Below are positions 1 through 8,036 of a stretch of 64,000 bases of DNA, piece after piece (the first letter of the stretch is position 1; each line of letters begins with the position of its first letter). Made by a program: the position numbers and the translations under genes. This DNA is from Parvibaculum sp. (GTDB taxonomy: Bacteria > Pseudomonadota > Alphaproteobacteria > Parvibaculales > Parvibaculaceae), in assembly GCF_019635935.1 (NCBI RefSeq), contig NZ_JAHBYN010000001.1, forward strand, positions 3,005,532-3,069,531, written 5' to 3'. Under the pieces are notes generated by a model. The model had not been told where the DNA came from, ran no database searches, and saw nothing but the letters and a program-made list of their open reading frames with translations.

Positions 1-213
1 GCGAAGTTCAACGGCGGCTATGCCGGCCATCCCTTCGATCCGAACGCGCGCATCGGTTTCTCGGCCCGCGGCTCGCTCTCGCGCTCGGCCTTCGGCATCG
101 CCTACGGCGTACCGGAGGAGGGCTCGACAATGGGTGTCGGCGACCCGGTGGAATTCATCATCGAAGCCGAATTCACCGGCCCCGCATGGGCCGATGCGCC
201 GAAGGCGGAGTGA
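1..213 (+). CDS. YceI family protein, C-terminal part
   Basis: The reading frame is open from base 1 and stops at 211-213; the start lies outside the window. The 70 visible residues include KFNGGYAGHPFDP, GFSARGSLSRSAFGI and a closing GDPVEFIIEAEF strand. This is the usual end of a YceI/polyisoprenoid-binding lipocalin-like beta barrel, typically a periplasmic or secreted protein of about 190-200 residues that binds an isoprenoid or other lipid. Because only the last third is visible, no signal peptide can be assessed. The next gene runs convergently and begins seven bases after this stop. The family call is fairly secure; the ligand is unknown. Confidence 0.8.
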   Translation, partial: AKFNGGYAGHPFDPNARIGFSARGSLSRSAFGIAYGVPEEGSTMGVGDPVEFIIEAEFTGPAWADAPKAE

Positions 214-219
214 GGCCGC

Positions 220-1476
220 TCACTCCATCTCCGCCTTGTAGCTCCAGATCGGCGAGAGGAAATAAAGCGCGGCGAGGATACCGACCATGATCGTTGCCGG
301 CACCAGCACGGCGTCGAAAATGCCGAGCCAGCCGACAAGCAGGCCCATCGTCAACGCGCCGATGGGTGCGCCGCCCGAAAAGCCGAGCTGATAGGCCGCG
401 AGCACGCGCGCCCGGTGGCTTTCAGGTGCGGCGATCTGCACGATGGTGCGTCCCATCGTCATCGTCGTGCCGGCGCCCATGCCCCACCAGAAAACCAGCA
501 CGCAGATCATCCAGAACGGCATCGGGAAGTGGAACAGCGCCAGGATGACGAGGCCGCTCGCCAGCGAGCCCATCATCATGCGCCCGCGATGGCCGATATG
601 GCCGATACGGAGCAGCGCCATGTTGACGACGATCGTGCCGCCCCAGAAACAGATATTGATGATCGCGAACTTGACCGTGAACTCGGCCGCCGATGTCAGG
701 TAGATGTCGCGGATCATCAAGGGCAGAACGACAAGGAAGCTGCCGACATAAAAAAGCCCGACCGCGAAATTGAGGCCGATCACCGTGGCGACGATCGGAA
801 CGGCGGCGGCCGTCTTGATGCCGTCGACGATTTGCGCGAACCGGCTTTCGGTACTGGCGGCATTGCTCGGCGGCAGTGGCGTGAGTTTCAACGACGCGAA
901 CAACCCCGTCAGCATGATGACGGCCTGGAAGATCAGCAGCGCCGGCGTGCCGGTCAGCGCGGCAAGCGCCGCGATCAGCATGCCGACAAGCTGCGAGCCC
1001 ATCTGCACGCCCATCGCCATCGTGACGGCCTGTTGAATGCCGGTCTCGGCGACGCGCGTGAGTGCCGAGTCGCGCGCCGGAATCGCGAAGGCGCTGAGCG
1101 TTCCCATCGTCAGGGCAAAGACGATCAGCGAGGCATAGGTGAGGTTGCCCGAAAGATAGATGCCGGCCAGCACCAGCGGCGGCAGCGCCGACAGGAAATG
1201 CACGCGGATCAGAATGCGCCGCGCATCGCCGTGATCGGCAACGGTGCCGCCGAGCAGCATGAAGAGCAGCGCTGGCGCCATCAGCGACATTTGCGCGATG
1301 CCGACCCGCGCCGCCGGTTCGTGCAGCACCTGCGTTACGAGAAACGGAAAGATGACGAATTGGATGCCGAGGCTGACGAACCAGCTCGCCTGTCCACCGA
1401 GATAGAAATTGAGACGCTGCCGCCGCGCCGCGGCCGCATCGCCATTGGCGGCGGCCATCCCTTCATGCGCCGTCAT
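220..1476 (-). CDS. MFS transporter (EntS-like exporter family)
   Basis: Predicted inner-membrane carrier of about 418 residues with 10-12 hydrophobic segments and no enzyme motifs. The loop after the second helix (GGTVADHGDARRILI) and the segment FAIPARDSALTRV resemble the MFS_3 group that includes enterobactin exporter EntS and many multidrug efflux proteins. I chose the start at 1476 because GGGAGGAG sits six bases upstream; an in-frame ATG at 1497 would add seven residues but has a poorer ribosome site. The gene is convergent with the YceI gene and lies just downstream of the NAD(P)-binding protein on the same strand. The substrate cannot be told from sequence. Confidence 0.85.
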   Translation of the reverse strand: MTAHEGMAAANGDAAAARRQRLNFYLGGQASWFVSLGIQFVIFPFLVTQVLHEPAARVGIAQMSLMAPALLFMLLGGTVADHGDARRILIRVHFLSALPPLVLAGIYLSGNLTYASLIVFALTMGTLSAFAIPARDSALTRVAETGIQQAVTMAMGVQMGSQLVGMLIAALAALTGTPALLIFQAVIMLTGLFASLKLTPLPPSNAASTESRFAQIVDGIKTAAAVPIVATVIGLNFAVGLFYVGSFLVVLPLMIRDIYLTSAAEFTVKFAIINICFWGGTIVVNMALLRIGHIGHRGRMMMGSLASGLVILALFHFPMPFWMICVLVFWWGMGAGTTMTMGRTIVQIAAPESHRARVLAAYQLGFSGGAPIGALTMGLLVGWLGIFDAVLVPATIMVGILAALYFLSPIWSYKAEME

Positions 1477-1532
1477 CGCGGCTCCTCCCGAACTCAATTC
1501 ATTTTTGGAACTGTATCACGCGCAAGGAATTT

Positions 1533-2207
1533 TCAAGCCCCCGCGAGACGCATCATGCTGTCATGGGTGTGAATTTGCCGTCCCGTGACGCCGGTTGACG
1601 CAGCGGCGCGCATGGCGCGGGCGACATTTTCGGCGCGTATCGAACGATAGGCGCGCGCCGGCCCGAGCATCAACGCATTGAGAACGGGCGAGACGATTTT
1701 GCCGAGGGCTTCGACGGGCCGCGATTCCGTACGTTCGCCGATCAGCAGGCCGGGGCGGAAAATATGCAAGGTCTCGAATCCGAGCGCGCCAAGTGCCTGT
1801 TCCGTCTCGCCTTTGACGCGCGAATAGAAAACGGAGGAGGCGGGGTCGGCGCCGATCGACGAGACGAGCAGCAGCCGTTTCGCGCCGCGCGCCTTCGCGG
1901 CTTTCGCAAAGGCGACGATGTAGTCGTGATCGACCTTGCGAAAGGCATCCTGACTGCCGGCGGTCTTGATGGTGGTGCCGAGTGCGCAAAAGGCGTCGTC
2001 GACCGGAATGTCGTTCTGCGCCAACGACTTGTCGAGCGCGTCGAAGTCCACGACCAGCTCTTCAAGCTTCGGCGACGCGGCGCCGTCGAGCGGACGGCGC
2101 GTCACCGCGACGACGCGGCCGTATTGCGGATCGGCGAGAAGCAGTCGCAGCAGATGGCCGCCGACAAGCCCGCTCGCGCCGGCGATTAGTGCAGTCTTTT
2201 CAGTCAT
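1533..2207 (-). CDS. NAD(P)H-binding atypical SDR-like oxidoreductase
   Basis: A 224-residue Rossmann protein. The N-terminal GASGLVGGHLLRLLL is the dinucleotide-binding GxxGxxG motif. ALGTTIKTAGS, LLLVSSIGAD and FYSRVKGETEQAL follow the order seen in the HTATIP2/CC3-like atypical short-chain dehydrogenase family, with Y and K of a YxxxK-like motif in FYSRVK. The ATG overlaps the stop of the upstream citrate synthase-like gene (ATGA at 2204-2207), so the two are translationally coupled. The substrate is unknown. The coupling suggests a role with the carboxylic-acid metabolism of its neighbour, which is inference. Confidence 0.82.
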   Translation of the reverse strand: MTEKTALIAGASGLVGGHLLRLLLADPQYGRVVAVTRRPLDGAASPKLEELVVDFDALDKSLAQNDIPVDDAFCALGTTIKTAGSQDAFRKVDHDYIVAFAKAAKARGAKRLLLVSSIGADPASSVFYSRVKGETEQALGALGFETLHIFRPGLLIGERTESRPVEALGKIVSPVLNALMLGPARAYRSIRAENVARAMRAAASTGVTGRQIHTHDSMMRLAGA

Positions 2208-3427
2208 CTGGGTGCCTCTCCGGTGTAGCGCGCCCGCGGCCGGATCATCGTGCCGGTGCGATATTGTTCGATCGCATGGCCGATCCATCCGGCGGTGCGC
2301 CCGAGAACGAAAATGCTCAAGCCCGCGCCGCGCGGCAGATGCAACACGGCGCCCATGGCGGCAATGGCGAAATCGATATTGGGTTTGAGACCGCCCGCTT
2401 CCGCCATCACGCGCAGAATTCGTTGCGCGCGCAAGAAGTTGGCGTCGTCGCCATACTTCTCCTTCAGCATCGAGATCAGCGCCCTGGCGCGCGGATCGCC
2501 GTCCGGGTAGAGGGTGTGGCCGAAGCCCGGCACGGGGTCGTTGTCTTTCAACCGCTGCAGCACCGCATCCTCGACATCCTGACGGTTGGCCATGTCGAGC
2601 AACAGGCTCTCGACACGGCCCGACAAGCCGCCGTGACGCGGACCCTGCGCGGCGCAAATGCCGGCCTGCACCGCTGCATATAGCGTGGCGCCGGTGCCGG
2701 CCACGCAACGGACGGTAAAGGCCGAGGCATTGAGCTCATGATCGGCGCAGAGCACCAGTGCCGCGCGGATGAGCTCGGCAGCCGGTTTTTCGCCCTGGGT
2801 CAGCGCGCGGGTGAGAACCTCGTGGAGCGGTTTTTCGCTCGGTTCCTCGCCCGAAATGACCGCGCCGACGAAGCGCATCAGCCGCGCGCCGGTGGCGGCG
2901 AGGCCGCGATCGGTCATGTTGTAGACGGTCGGATCTTCGAGCGCGGCGAGGGGGAGGAGGGCGAGGCAACGCTCGATGCGGGGCGATTTCGCAAGGCTTT
3001 CCGCCATTTTTTGAAGCTTCTCACCCGGATGCAGTACCGCCTCTCGGGTGAAGGGTTGCTCGCGCGCGCCCCACAAAAGCGCCGCCACCTGCTCCAGCGA
3101 GGAGGTCCGCGCGAGCGCCGTCGCATCCGAGCCGCGATAGTGGAGCTGACCGTCGGCGATGAGGGTGATGGCCGAATCCATGACCGGCAATCCGAAGCTG
3201 AGAGAGGCGGGAAGGGCCGGATTTTCGGCGGAAACCCGCCGTTTTTTGAGGGTCCGCACATCCTCGGCGCGGTACCGCCTGGCGCGCGAACCTGGAACCG
3301 GCTCGGAGCGGATCATGTCGCGGCTGACATAGGCGTAGAGCGTCGCCGGACTGATGCCGAGTTCGGCGGCGGCCTCGCGGGCCGAGAGATAGAGGCTTTC
3401 CGGCGGATTTCCGGGCTTTTTGACCAT
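2204..3427 (-). CDS. Citrate synthase-like protein with N-terminal helix-turn-helix
   Basis: A 407-residue protein in two parts. Residues about 12-65 (LYLSAREAAAELGISPATLY, then RRYRAEDV) form an excisionase/MerR-type helix-turn-helix. Residues about 70-400 are a citrate synthase fold with all three expected catalytic residues: His in CADHELNAS, His in GFGHTLYPDGDPRA and Asp in PNIDFA. The family condenses acetyl-CoA with an oxoacid. The fused DNA-binding domain suggests an enzyme that also regulates, possibly sensing CoA-thioester or oxoacid. The start at 3427 has GAGGG five bases upstream. It is divergent from a second citrate synthase at 3604, and two perfect palindromes lie in between. 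Which reaction it catalyses, if any, is open. Confidence 0.85.
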   Translation of the reverse strand: MVKKPGNPPESLYLSAREAAAELGISPATLYAYVSRDMIRSEPVPGSRARRYRAEDVRTLKKRRVSAENPALPASLSFGLPVMDSAITLIADGQLHYRGSDATALARTSSLEQVAALLWGAREQPFTREAVLHPGEKLQKMAESLAKSPRIERCLALLPLAALEDPTVYNMTDRGLAATGARLMRFVGAVISGEEPSEKPLHEVLTRALTQGEKPAAELIRAALVLCADHELNASAFTVRCVAGTGATLYAAVQAGICAAQGPRHGGLSGRVESLLLDMANRQDVEDAVLQRLKDNDPVPGFGHTLYPDGDPRARALISMLKEKYGDDANFLRAQRILRVMAEAGGLKPNIDFAIAAMGAVLHLPRGAGLSIFVLGRTAGWIGHAIEQYRTGTMIRPRARYTGEAPR

Positions 3428-3449
3428 GACGCCCTCGGATTATTTTATA

Positions 3450-3480
3450 TTGATTAGCTTAATCAAGATTGACGGTCAAT
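3450..3480. promoter_or_regulatory. Two adjacent palindromes between divergent citrate synthase genes
   Basis: In the AT-rich gap there are two perfect inverted repeats: TTGATTA-GCT-TAATCAA at 3450-3466 and ATTGAC-G-GTCAAT at 3468-3480. They sit 23-53 bases upstream of the minus-strand start at 3427 and about 125-155 bases upstream of the plus-strand start. The TTGA/TCAA sharing suggests one dimeric regulator with two sites. The fused HTH protein encoded next to it is the obvious candidate, by inference only. Confidence 0.55.
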
Positions 3481-3603
3481 CAACCTTCCCCCAGCTTCAA
3501 TTGTGACAGCGCGCTGTCGAACCATTGTGCAGCGCCATGGCGCCTGCGGAGCAAGCCCATGAAATTATTGGGATTTCGGCGCCGGAATTGAAGGAGTTGA
3601 GCG

Positions 3604-4743
3604 ATGTCAAAGACTGTCACACAGGAGCGCGCCTCGGCCAGCGGCCTCGATAATGTGGTCGCCGCCGAGACAAATCTGAGCCATGTCGACGGCGAGGCGG
3701 GCCGCCTGATCGTTGCGGGATATGAGGTCGAAACCCTTGTAAACGCTCACGATTTCGAGGGCGCGGTGGGCGAACTCTGGCGCGCCGCCGGGGCCGAACC
3801 GGGCGACCTGAGGGGCCCTTTGGGGGCCGCCCGCACCGCCGCTTTCGCACTGGTGCCACAGCTTCTGTCATCGAACTGTCAAAAAACTGTCACAGAAGGT
3901 CTGCGCACCGGCTTGTCGGTGCTCTCGGACGGCGAGCCGACCCCGGGGATAAGTGAAGCTATCCCCGCTTCGCTGGTGGACCATCTGCGCGTGCTCGGGG
4001 CCGCCCCCGTTTTCGTCGCCGCCCTCTGTCGCCAGATGGAGGGGAAGGCACCGATCGCCCCTGACCCGAAGGCCGGCCACGCCGCCGACTTCCTGCACAT
4101 GCTGAAAGGCGAAAACCCGAGTGCGGCCGAGGCGGAAGCCTTGAACGCCTATCTGGTGACGGTGATGGATCACGGCATGAATGCCTCGACCTTCACCGCC
4201 CGCGTCATCGCAGCAACGCGCGCCGGCACGATCTCGGCGGTGGTCGGCGCGCTCTGCGCCTTGAAGGGGCCGCTGCATGGCGGCGCGCCGGGGCCGGTGC
4301 TCGACATGCTGGACGAGATCGGCACGGAAGCGAATATCGGCCCCTGGCTCGACGCCGCGATTGCGAGCGGCGAGCGGCTGATGGGCTTCGGCCACCGCGT
4401 CTACAAGGTGCGCGACCCGCGCGCCGATGTCTTCGACAAGGCCGTCAGTCTACTGACGAACAACAACGAGCGCCTGCGCTTCGCCCGCAAGGTCGAGGCC
4501 GGCGCGCTGGCGGCGCTGAAAAAGGCCAAGCCCGGCCAGCGCCTCGACACCAACATGGAGTACTACACGGCCGTGCTGCTGGAAGCGCTCGGCATTCCGC
4601 GCGACGCGGTGACGCCGGTCTTCGCGATGGCGCGCATCGCCGGCTGGTCGGCGCATGTGATGGAGCAGGAGCGGGTGGGCCGTCTGATCCGCCCGCAATC
4701 GGTCTATGTCGGCGACTGGCCGGAAGAGACGCGGGCCGCGTGA
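3604..4743 (+). CDS. Citrate synthase/methylcitrate synthase family protein
   Basis: A 379-residue enzyme with the citrate synthase fold, predicted to join acetyl-CoA or propionyl-CoA to an oxoacid such as oxaloacetate. The two histidines are present in VMDHGMNAST and MGFGHRVYKVRDPRA. The position of the third catalytic residue reads TNMEYYT, so glutamate replaces the usual aspartate; the same change occurs in other members of this subfamily as far as I recall. AAGGAG lies seven bases before the ATG at 3604, which fixes the start. The gene is divergent from the HTH-fused paralogue. A Pho-box-like triple repeat lies inside the coding sequence at 3865-3897 and encodes LLSSNCQKTVTEG. Confidence 0.88.
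   Translation: MSKTVTQERASASGLDNVVAAETNLSHVDGEAGRLIVAGYEVETLVNAHDFEGAVGELWRAAGAEPGDLRGPLGAARTAAFALVPQLLSSNCQKTVTEGLRTGLSVLSDGEPTPGISEAIPASLVDHLRVLGAAPVFVAALCRQMEGKAPIAPDPKAGHAADFLHMLKGENPSAAEAEALNAYLVTVMDHGMNASTFTARVIAATRAGTISAVVGALCALKGPLHGGAPGPVLDMLDEIGTEANIGPWLDAAIASGERLMGFGHRVYKVRDPRADVFDKAVSLLTNNNERLRFARKVEAGALAALKKAKPGQRLDTNMEYYTAVLLEALGIPRDAVTPVFAMARIAGWSAHVMEQERVGRLIRPQSVYVGDWPEETRAA
3865..3897 (+). promoter_or_regulatory. Pho-box-like triple 11-base repeat inside a coding sequence
   Basis: Three phased 11-base units follow one another: CTGTCATCGAA, CTGTCAAAAAA and CTGTCACAGAA. The PhoB consensus is a pair of CTGTCA half-sites at 11-base spacing. The first 30 bases match the Pho box ahead of the PiT transporter (39548-39577) at 29 positions. 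It lies within the citrate synthase gene, where no clear -10 follows, so function is uncertain. Confidence 0.5.
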
Positions 4744-4777
4744 GGGGGACGATCCGCCCAAGGATTAAAACAAGGGC

Positions 4778-4870
4778 GTCACCCCGGCGAAAGCCGGGGT
4801 CCATCGGCGGTTCGGCGAATGCGGTGTCTCGACGCGCGGCCCATGGATTCCGGCTTTCGCCGGAATGACA
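4778..4870. repeat. REP-like inverted pair (GTCAY-CCCGGCGAAAGCCGGG family)
   Basis: A copy reading GTCACCCCGGCGAAAGCCGG at 4778 faces an inverted copy (CCGGCTTTCGCCGGAATGAC) ending at 4869. Each arm is itself a short hairpin. The same element recurs at 41743, 46047 and 49965, with a variant at 44067. It lies after the citrate synthase stop and ends 24 bases before the next start. Confidence 0.8.
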
Positions 4871-4893
4871 ACTTTTGTTTGAGAAAAACGGAA

Positions 4894-5943
4894 ATGACCG
4901 GCACCCACACGATCCCCGATGCCTTCCGCCGTCAGGCGCTGGCCTGCCGTCATCTCGGTTCGCCTTTCACAGGCCGCGTCTGCGAGGCGCTGGCCGACGG
5001 ATTGACGACGGAGACGGCCTTCGGCGCGCGCATTCTCGGATGGGCGGGCCATACGGTGAACGACGCGCTGGCCTTGCGCGCGGCAGGCGCGCTGAATGCG
5101 CTGGCGCGGTCGGGCGGTTGCGCGGCACTCGCCGCCGCCTATCCGCCGCATGAGGCGGACGATGAGCGATTGCGCGACGCCATTGCGGCGGCGATGGCAG
5201 GCCACGACGATTTCCTGACCTGCTTCCTCGACAGCGCGCCGCAGACCAACGAGGCCGGGCGCTCCAACGCGCTGCTCGGTGGCGCACTGCACGTTGCCGC
5301 TGCCACCGGACTGCCGCTGGCGCTGCACGAGATCGGCTCGAGCGCGGGATTGAACCTCGTCTTCGACCGCTATGCCTATGAACTCGGGGCAGCGCGATGG
5401 GGCGCGCCGGACGCAGCTGTGACCATCGCCGCCGAATGGACGGGTGGCCTGCCGCCGCTCGATGCGCCGCTGCGGGTTGTCTCGCGCGCGGGCTGCGACA
5501 TCAACCCGCTCGATCCCGCCCGCGACCGCGAAAGGCTGCTCGCCTATATCTGGCCCGACCAGACCGCGCGGCTCGCCCGTATCGCCACGGCGCTCGACGA
5601 AGCGGCCCGCACGGGAAGTGCGGTCGAGAAGGCGGATGCCGCCGAATGGGTCGAGCGACATTTCGGGCCAGCGGGCAGGAACGGCATCGTCCGTGTGCTG
5701 ATGCATACCATCGTCTGGCAATATCTGCCGGCGGCGACGCGGGCGCGCATCGAAGCCGCGATGGCGGCGGCCGGCGCGCGGGCGACCGAGGATGCGCCCA
5801 TCGCCTGGCTGCGCGCCGAGCCCGATAAAATCGACAAACTGTCCGCCGCCGTTACGCTGACGCTCTGGCAAGGCGGCGCCGCCGAAACGCAAACCCTCGG
5901 CCGCACCGATTTTCACGGCCGATGGACGCAGTGGGGCGGGTAA
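4894..5943 (+). CDS. DUF2332 family protein
   Basis: A 349-residue protein with the pattern of the DUF2332 family. The FRRQALACRHLGSPFTGRVCEAL opening is followed by TNEAGRSNALLGG, by LALHEIGSSAGLNLVFDRYAYELG (a SAM-binding-like GSSAGLN loop) and by WQYLP near residue 280. The biochemical role of the family is not established; the motif order hints at a methyltransferase-like fold. The start at 4894 is preceded only by a weak GGAA. Its final 48 codons are duplicated at 7326-7472 on the far side of an unknown gene, so this 3' end marks a recombination point. Confidence 0.8.
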   Translation: MTGTHTIPDAFRRQALACRHLGSPFTGRVCEALADGLTTETAFGARILGWAGHTVNDALALRAAGALNALARSGGCAALAAAYPPHEADDERLRDAIAAAMAGHDDFLTCFLDSAPQTNEAGRSNALLGGALHVAAATGLPLALHEIGSSAGLNLVFDRYAYELGAARWGAPDAAVTIAAEWTGGLPPLDAPLRVVSRAGCDINPLDPARDRERLLAYIWPDQTARLARIATALDEAARTGSAVEKADAAEWVERHFGPAGRNGIVRVLMHTIVWQYLPAATRARIEAAMAAAGARATEDAPIAWLRAEPDKIDKLSAAVTLTLWQGGAAETQTLGRTDFHGRWTQWGG

Positions 5944-5982
5944 ATCGCATCGACCTCGGGTTCCGGCATCGGCACGAGGACA

Positions 5983-7194
5983 TTATCGGGGAATGTGCTT
6001 CGGGAAAGAGTACTCTGGCGACATGTTGCTCAAGACGAAAGCGTGAACGCGCTTCCATGCCGGCAGCCATTCAAGCGGAAATCGATATTGCATCGCCACG
6101 TCCTGAGCGACTAGCGGCCAGCGTACCAAGCACCATGGCGCGACGCCGGCGTCCTTTGCCATGCATTGGAGGATGACGCGTTGATCGTCGAAGCTGCCAT
6201 AGTAGCGTTCCATATTCCCGTACGGCGTTCTCGGGCCGATATATTCGCCTGATGATCCGTATGAGGCTGTACGCAGGCCATAGTCCCACTGAACATCGTC
6301 GTCGCGCTCGGTTTCCGGATAGATTCCGTAGTTGGAACTGCCACTCTCATGGCGTGTATAAGTTAGCTTCAGAAGGCACCGTCCCCGCCATGATGCGATC
6401 GGTTCGATGGGCGGCAGTTTCGACAACTCGTCTTGCAGAAGATGGTCCATGCAGTAGGCGGAATGTCTGTTGCCTAGCGCCAGAGAGAACGGTGGATTCT
6501 CGTTCTTGCTCGTGAAGTGGCTCTTGTTTACGCGCTGACGGCGTTCCACCGTAATCATTCCTTCGACAAGGCAGGATGTCACATCAATAAGGCGATCCCA
6601 GCGCTCGCGGTGAGTTACGGATGCGATGAAGTTGAAATGGTATTCGGGTGCCGATTGGACCTGTATCCTGCACAACGAACGAAGCCCGTTGCGGTACGGA
6701 CATTCCGCGAACTGCGCCAAGCCGCCATCTTCGTTCATCTTCAGTGGTATTGTGTAGTGGCCGGTTCGTCGAGGGTAGTCTTCTCTTCGCTCCATCGGTT
6801 CGAGCTCGACGCCGTGTAGCTCCGATCGGTAATTGAACATGATGTCGTTCACATCCGGCGACGCAGGATTGATCGACAGTACGAATTGTTGTCTGGGCGG
6901 CAAGTAGAATTCGCTCAAGTCCCGATCTAGGTTTCCACACCGAGTTTCGGAGCTGAGTGCAGCGAACCTGTCGCCGCGTATCAATATCTTCAGGAAGCTC
7001 TTGTATCCGCCTCCGTCAACGCCGCGCCCGGAGACGTTGGGCGGAAGCGTAACGGAAAGAACGGAATGGGAGTCATTCGAAGGGTCGCCCAGAACAATCC
7101 TACGTTCGGTCGGGATGAGGGAATAGACCGCCGCAACGCCGAGCAGCGTCCCGGCCAGAACAGCCGGACCAAGACGTCGATACCGAAATTTCAT
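5983..7194 (-). CDS. Unknown 403-residue membrane-anchored protein on a lower-GC insert
   Basis: I do not recognise this protein. Residues 10-27 form one hydrophobic segment (AVLAGTLLGVAAVYSLIP), so it is probably anchored with the rest outside the cytoplasm, or carries an uncleaved signal. The remainder is polar with scattered cysteines (ETRCGN, AECPYRN, SLCRI, TSCLV, YCMDH, GRCLL, LQCMAK, PWCLV), enough for several disulphides. Start support is AGGGGGAAA nine bases upstream of 7194. Composition differs from the neighbours: the line 6241-6300 counts 31 G+C of 60. It is flanked by two copies of the DUF2332 gene tail, which points to acquisition by recombination. No function is proposed. Confidence 0.7.
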   Translation of the reverse strand: MKFRYRRLGPAVLAGTLLGVAAVYSLIPTERRIVLGDPSNDSHSVLSVTLPPNVSGRGVDGGGYKSFLKILIRGDRFAALSSETRCGNLDRDLSEFYLPPRQQFVLSINPASPDVNDIMFNYRSELHGVELEPMERREDYPRRTGHYTIPLKMNEDGGLAQFAECPYRNGLRSLCRIQVQSAPEYHFNFIASVTHRERWDRLIDVTSCLVEGMITVERRQRVNKSHFTSKNENPPFSLALGNRHSAYCMDHLLQDELSKLPPIEPIASWRGRCLLKLTYTRHESGSSNYGIYPETERDDDVQWDYGLRTASYGSSGEYIGPRTPYGNMERYYGSFDDQRVILQCMAKDAGVAPWCLVRWPLVAQDVAMQYRFPLEWLPAWKRVHAFVLSNMSPEYSFPKHIPR

Positions 7195-7325
7195 CGACCG
7201 TTTCCCCCTAGCGGCTATGCCTCAATCGAAGCTCGCTCCGCTTTACGCAAATTGTCACGCGCACCTTCCGCGATGACAAGCGTATTTGCGTTCGACTTTC
7301 GCGTCTGGAGGTGGCGATAGCGCAC

Positions 7326-7472
7326 GCGCCCATGGCTTACTGCGCGCCGAGCCCGATAAAATCAACAAACTGTCGGCTGCCGTCACGCTGACGCTCTGGC
7401 AAGGCGGCGACGCCGAAACGCGAATCTTCGGCCGCACCGATTTTCAAGGGCGGTGGACGAAAGGGGCGGGTG
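7326..7472 (+). pseudogene. Duplicated 3' fragment of the DUF2332 gene
   Basis: This stretch reads LRAEPDKINKLSAAVTLTL and onward to GRTDFQGRWTK, closely matching the last codons of the gene ending at 5943 (bases 5794-5943). The copies differ by scattered substitutions and short indels, one of which removes the original stop from frame. There is no start and no upstream part. It is a remnant rather than a gene, and it brackets the unknown gene at 5983-7194. Confidence 0.8.
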
Positions 7473-7492
7473 AGGGAAGGCGTTTCCTGCCC

Positions 7493-7948
7493 TCAGCAAG
7501 GCGGACGGTCGGAGAAGGTTTTTTGCGCGAGCTTGACGGCGGGCTCTTCCATCAGTTGCGGGTTCCAGTCGGCGGTGCGGACGATTTGTTGCGCGAGCTG
7601 GTCGTAAGAGCGGGCGCCGTCGATATTGATGCAGGCGACGGTGTTTTGCGAGGGTGTGTTGAAGGCGCGTTTCAGCCGCTCGTCTTCATGGAGATAGGTG
7701 AGCGAGCCGAAATAGCCCATCAGGTATTGGCGGCAGAAAAGCGCCTGGCGCGGCGTCGGCGATTTCGGATTGAGATGATGCTCGGCCAGCACCGCGCAAG
7801 CCGCGCGGAGGTCGGCGCCGGTTTCGATCCGTACACGCGCTTCCGCCGCGCCCGGCGCAATGAGCGGCAAGACAAGCAAAACAGCGCCGAAAATTAACGA
7901 TGACAGCGCAAAAACGGGCCGTTCCGGCCTCTTTTCATAGCTTCGCAT
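7493..7948 (-). CDS. Rap1a/Tai-family-like exported protein
   Basis: A 151-residue protein with a signal-type N terminus (basic residues, then FALSSLIFGAVLLVLPLIAPGAAEA) and a mature part with cysteines in RAACAVL, FCRQYLMGYFGSL, VACIN and the final PPC. The layout of a small domain with FCRxYxxGY and a later ACI fits the Rap1a/Tai group, whose founders are immunity proteins against type VI effectors; many chromosomal members have no known partner. I chose the ATG at 7948 because the signal peptide follows it directly; a longer in-frame start at 8050 would add a proline- and arginine-rich leader. No secretion effector is nearby, so an immunity role is not claimed. Confidence 0.6.
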   Translation of the reverse strand: MRSYEKRPERPVFALSSLIFGAVLLVLPLIAPGAAEARVRIETGADLRAACAVLAEHHLNPKSPTPRQALFCRQYLMGYFGSLTYLHEDERLKRAFNTPSQNTVACINIDGARSYDQLAQQIVRTADWNPQLMEEPAVKLAQKTFSDRPPC

Positions 7949-8036
7949 TGCGGCATTTCCTTCCTCACGCGACAATGAACAGGAGATCGGCCGCCGCCGC
8001 AATGGGGCGCGGGCCGGGCGGCAACTGGGTGGGGTC

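Noticed and set aside
7493..7948. Immunity protein of a type VI secretion effector
   Set aside because: The Rap1a-like family match is suggestive only; no effector, spike or secretion gene is nearby.
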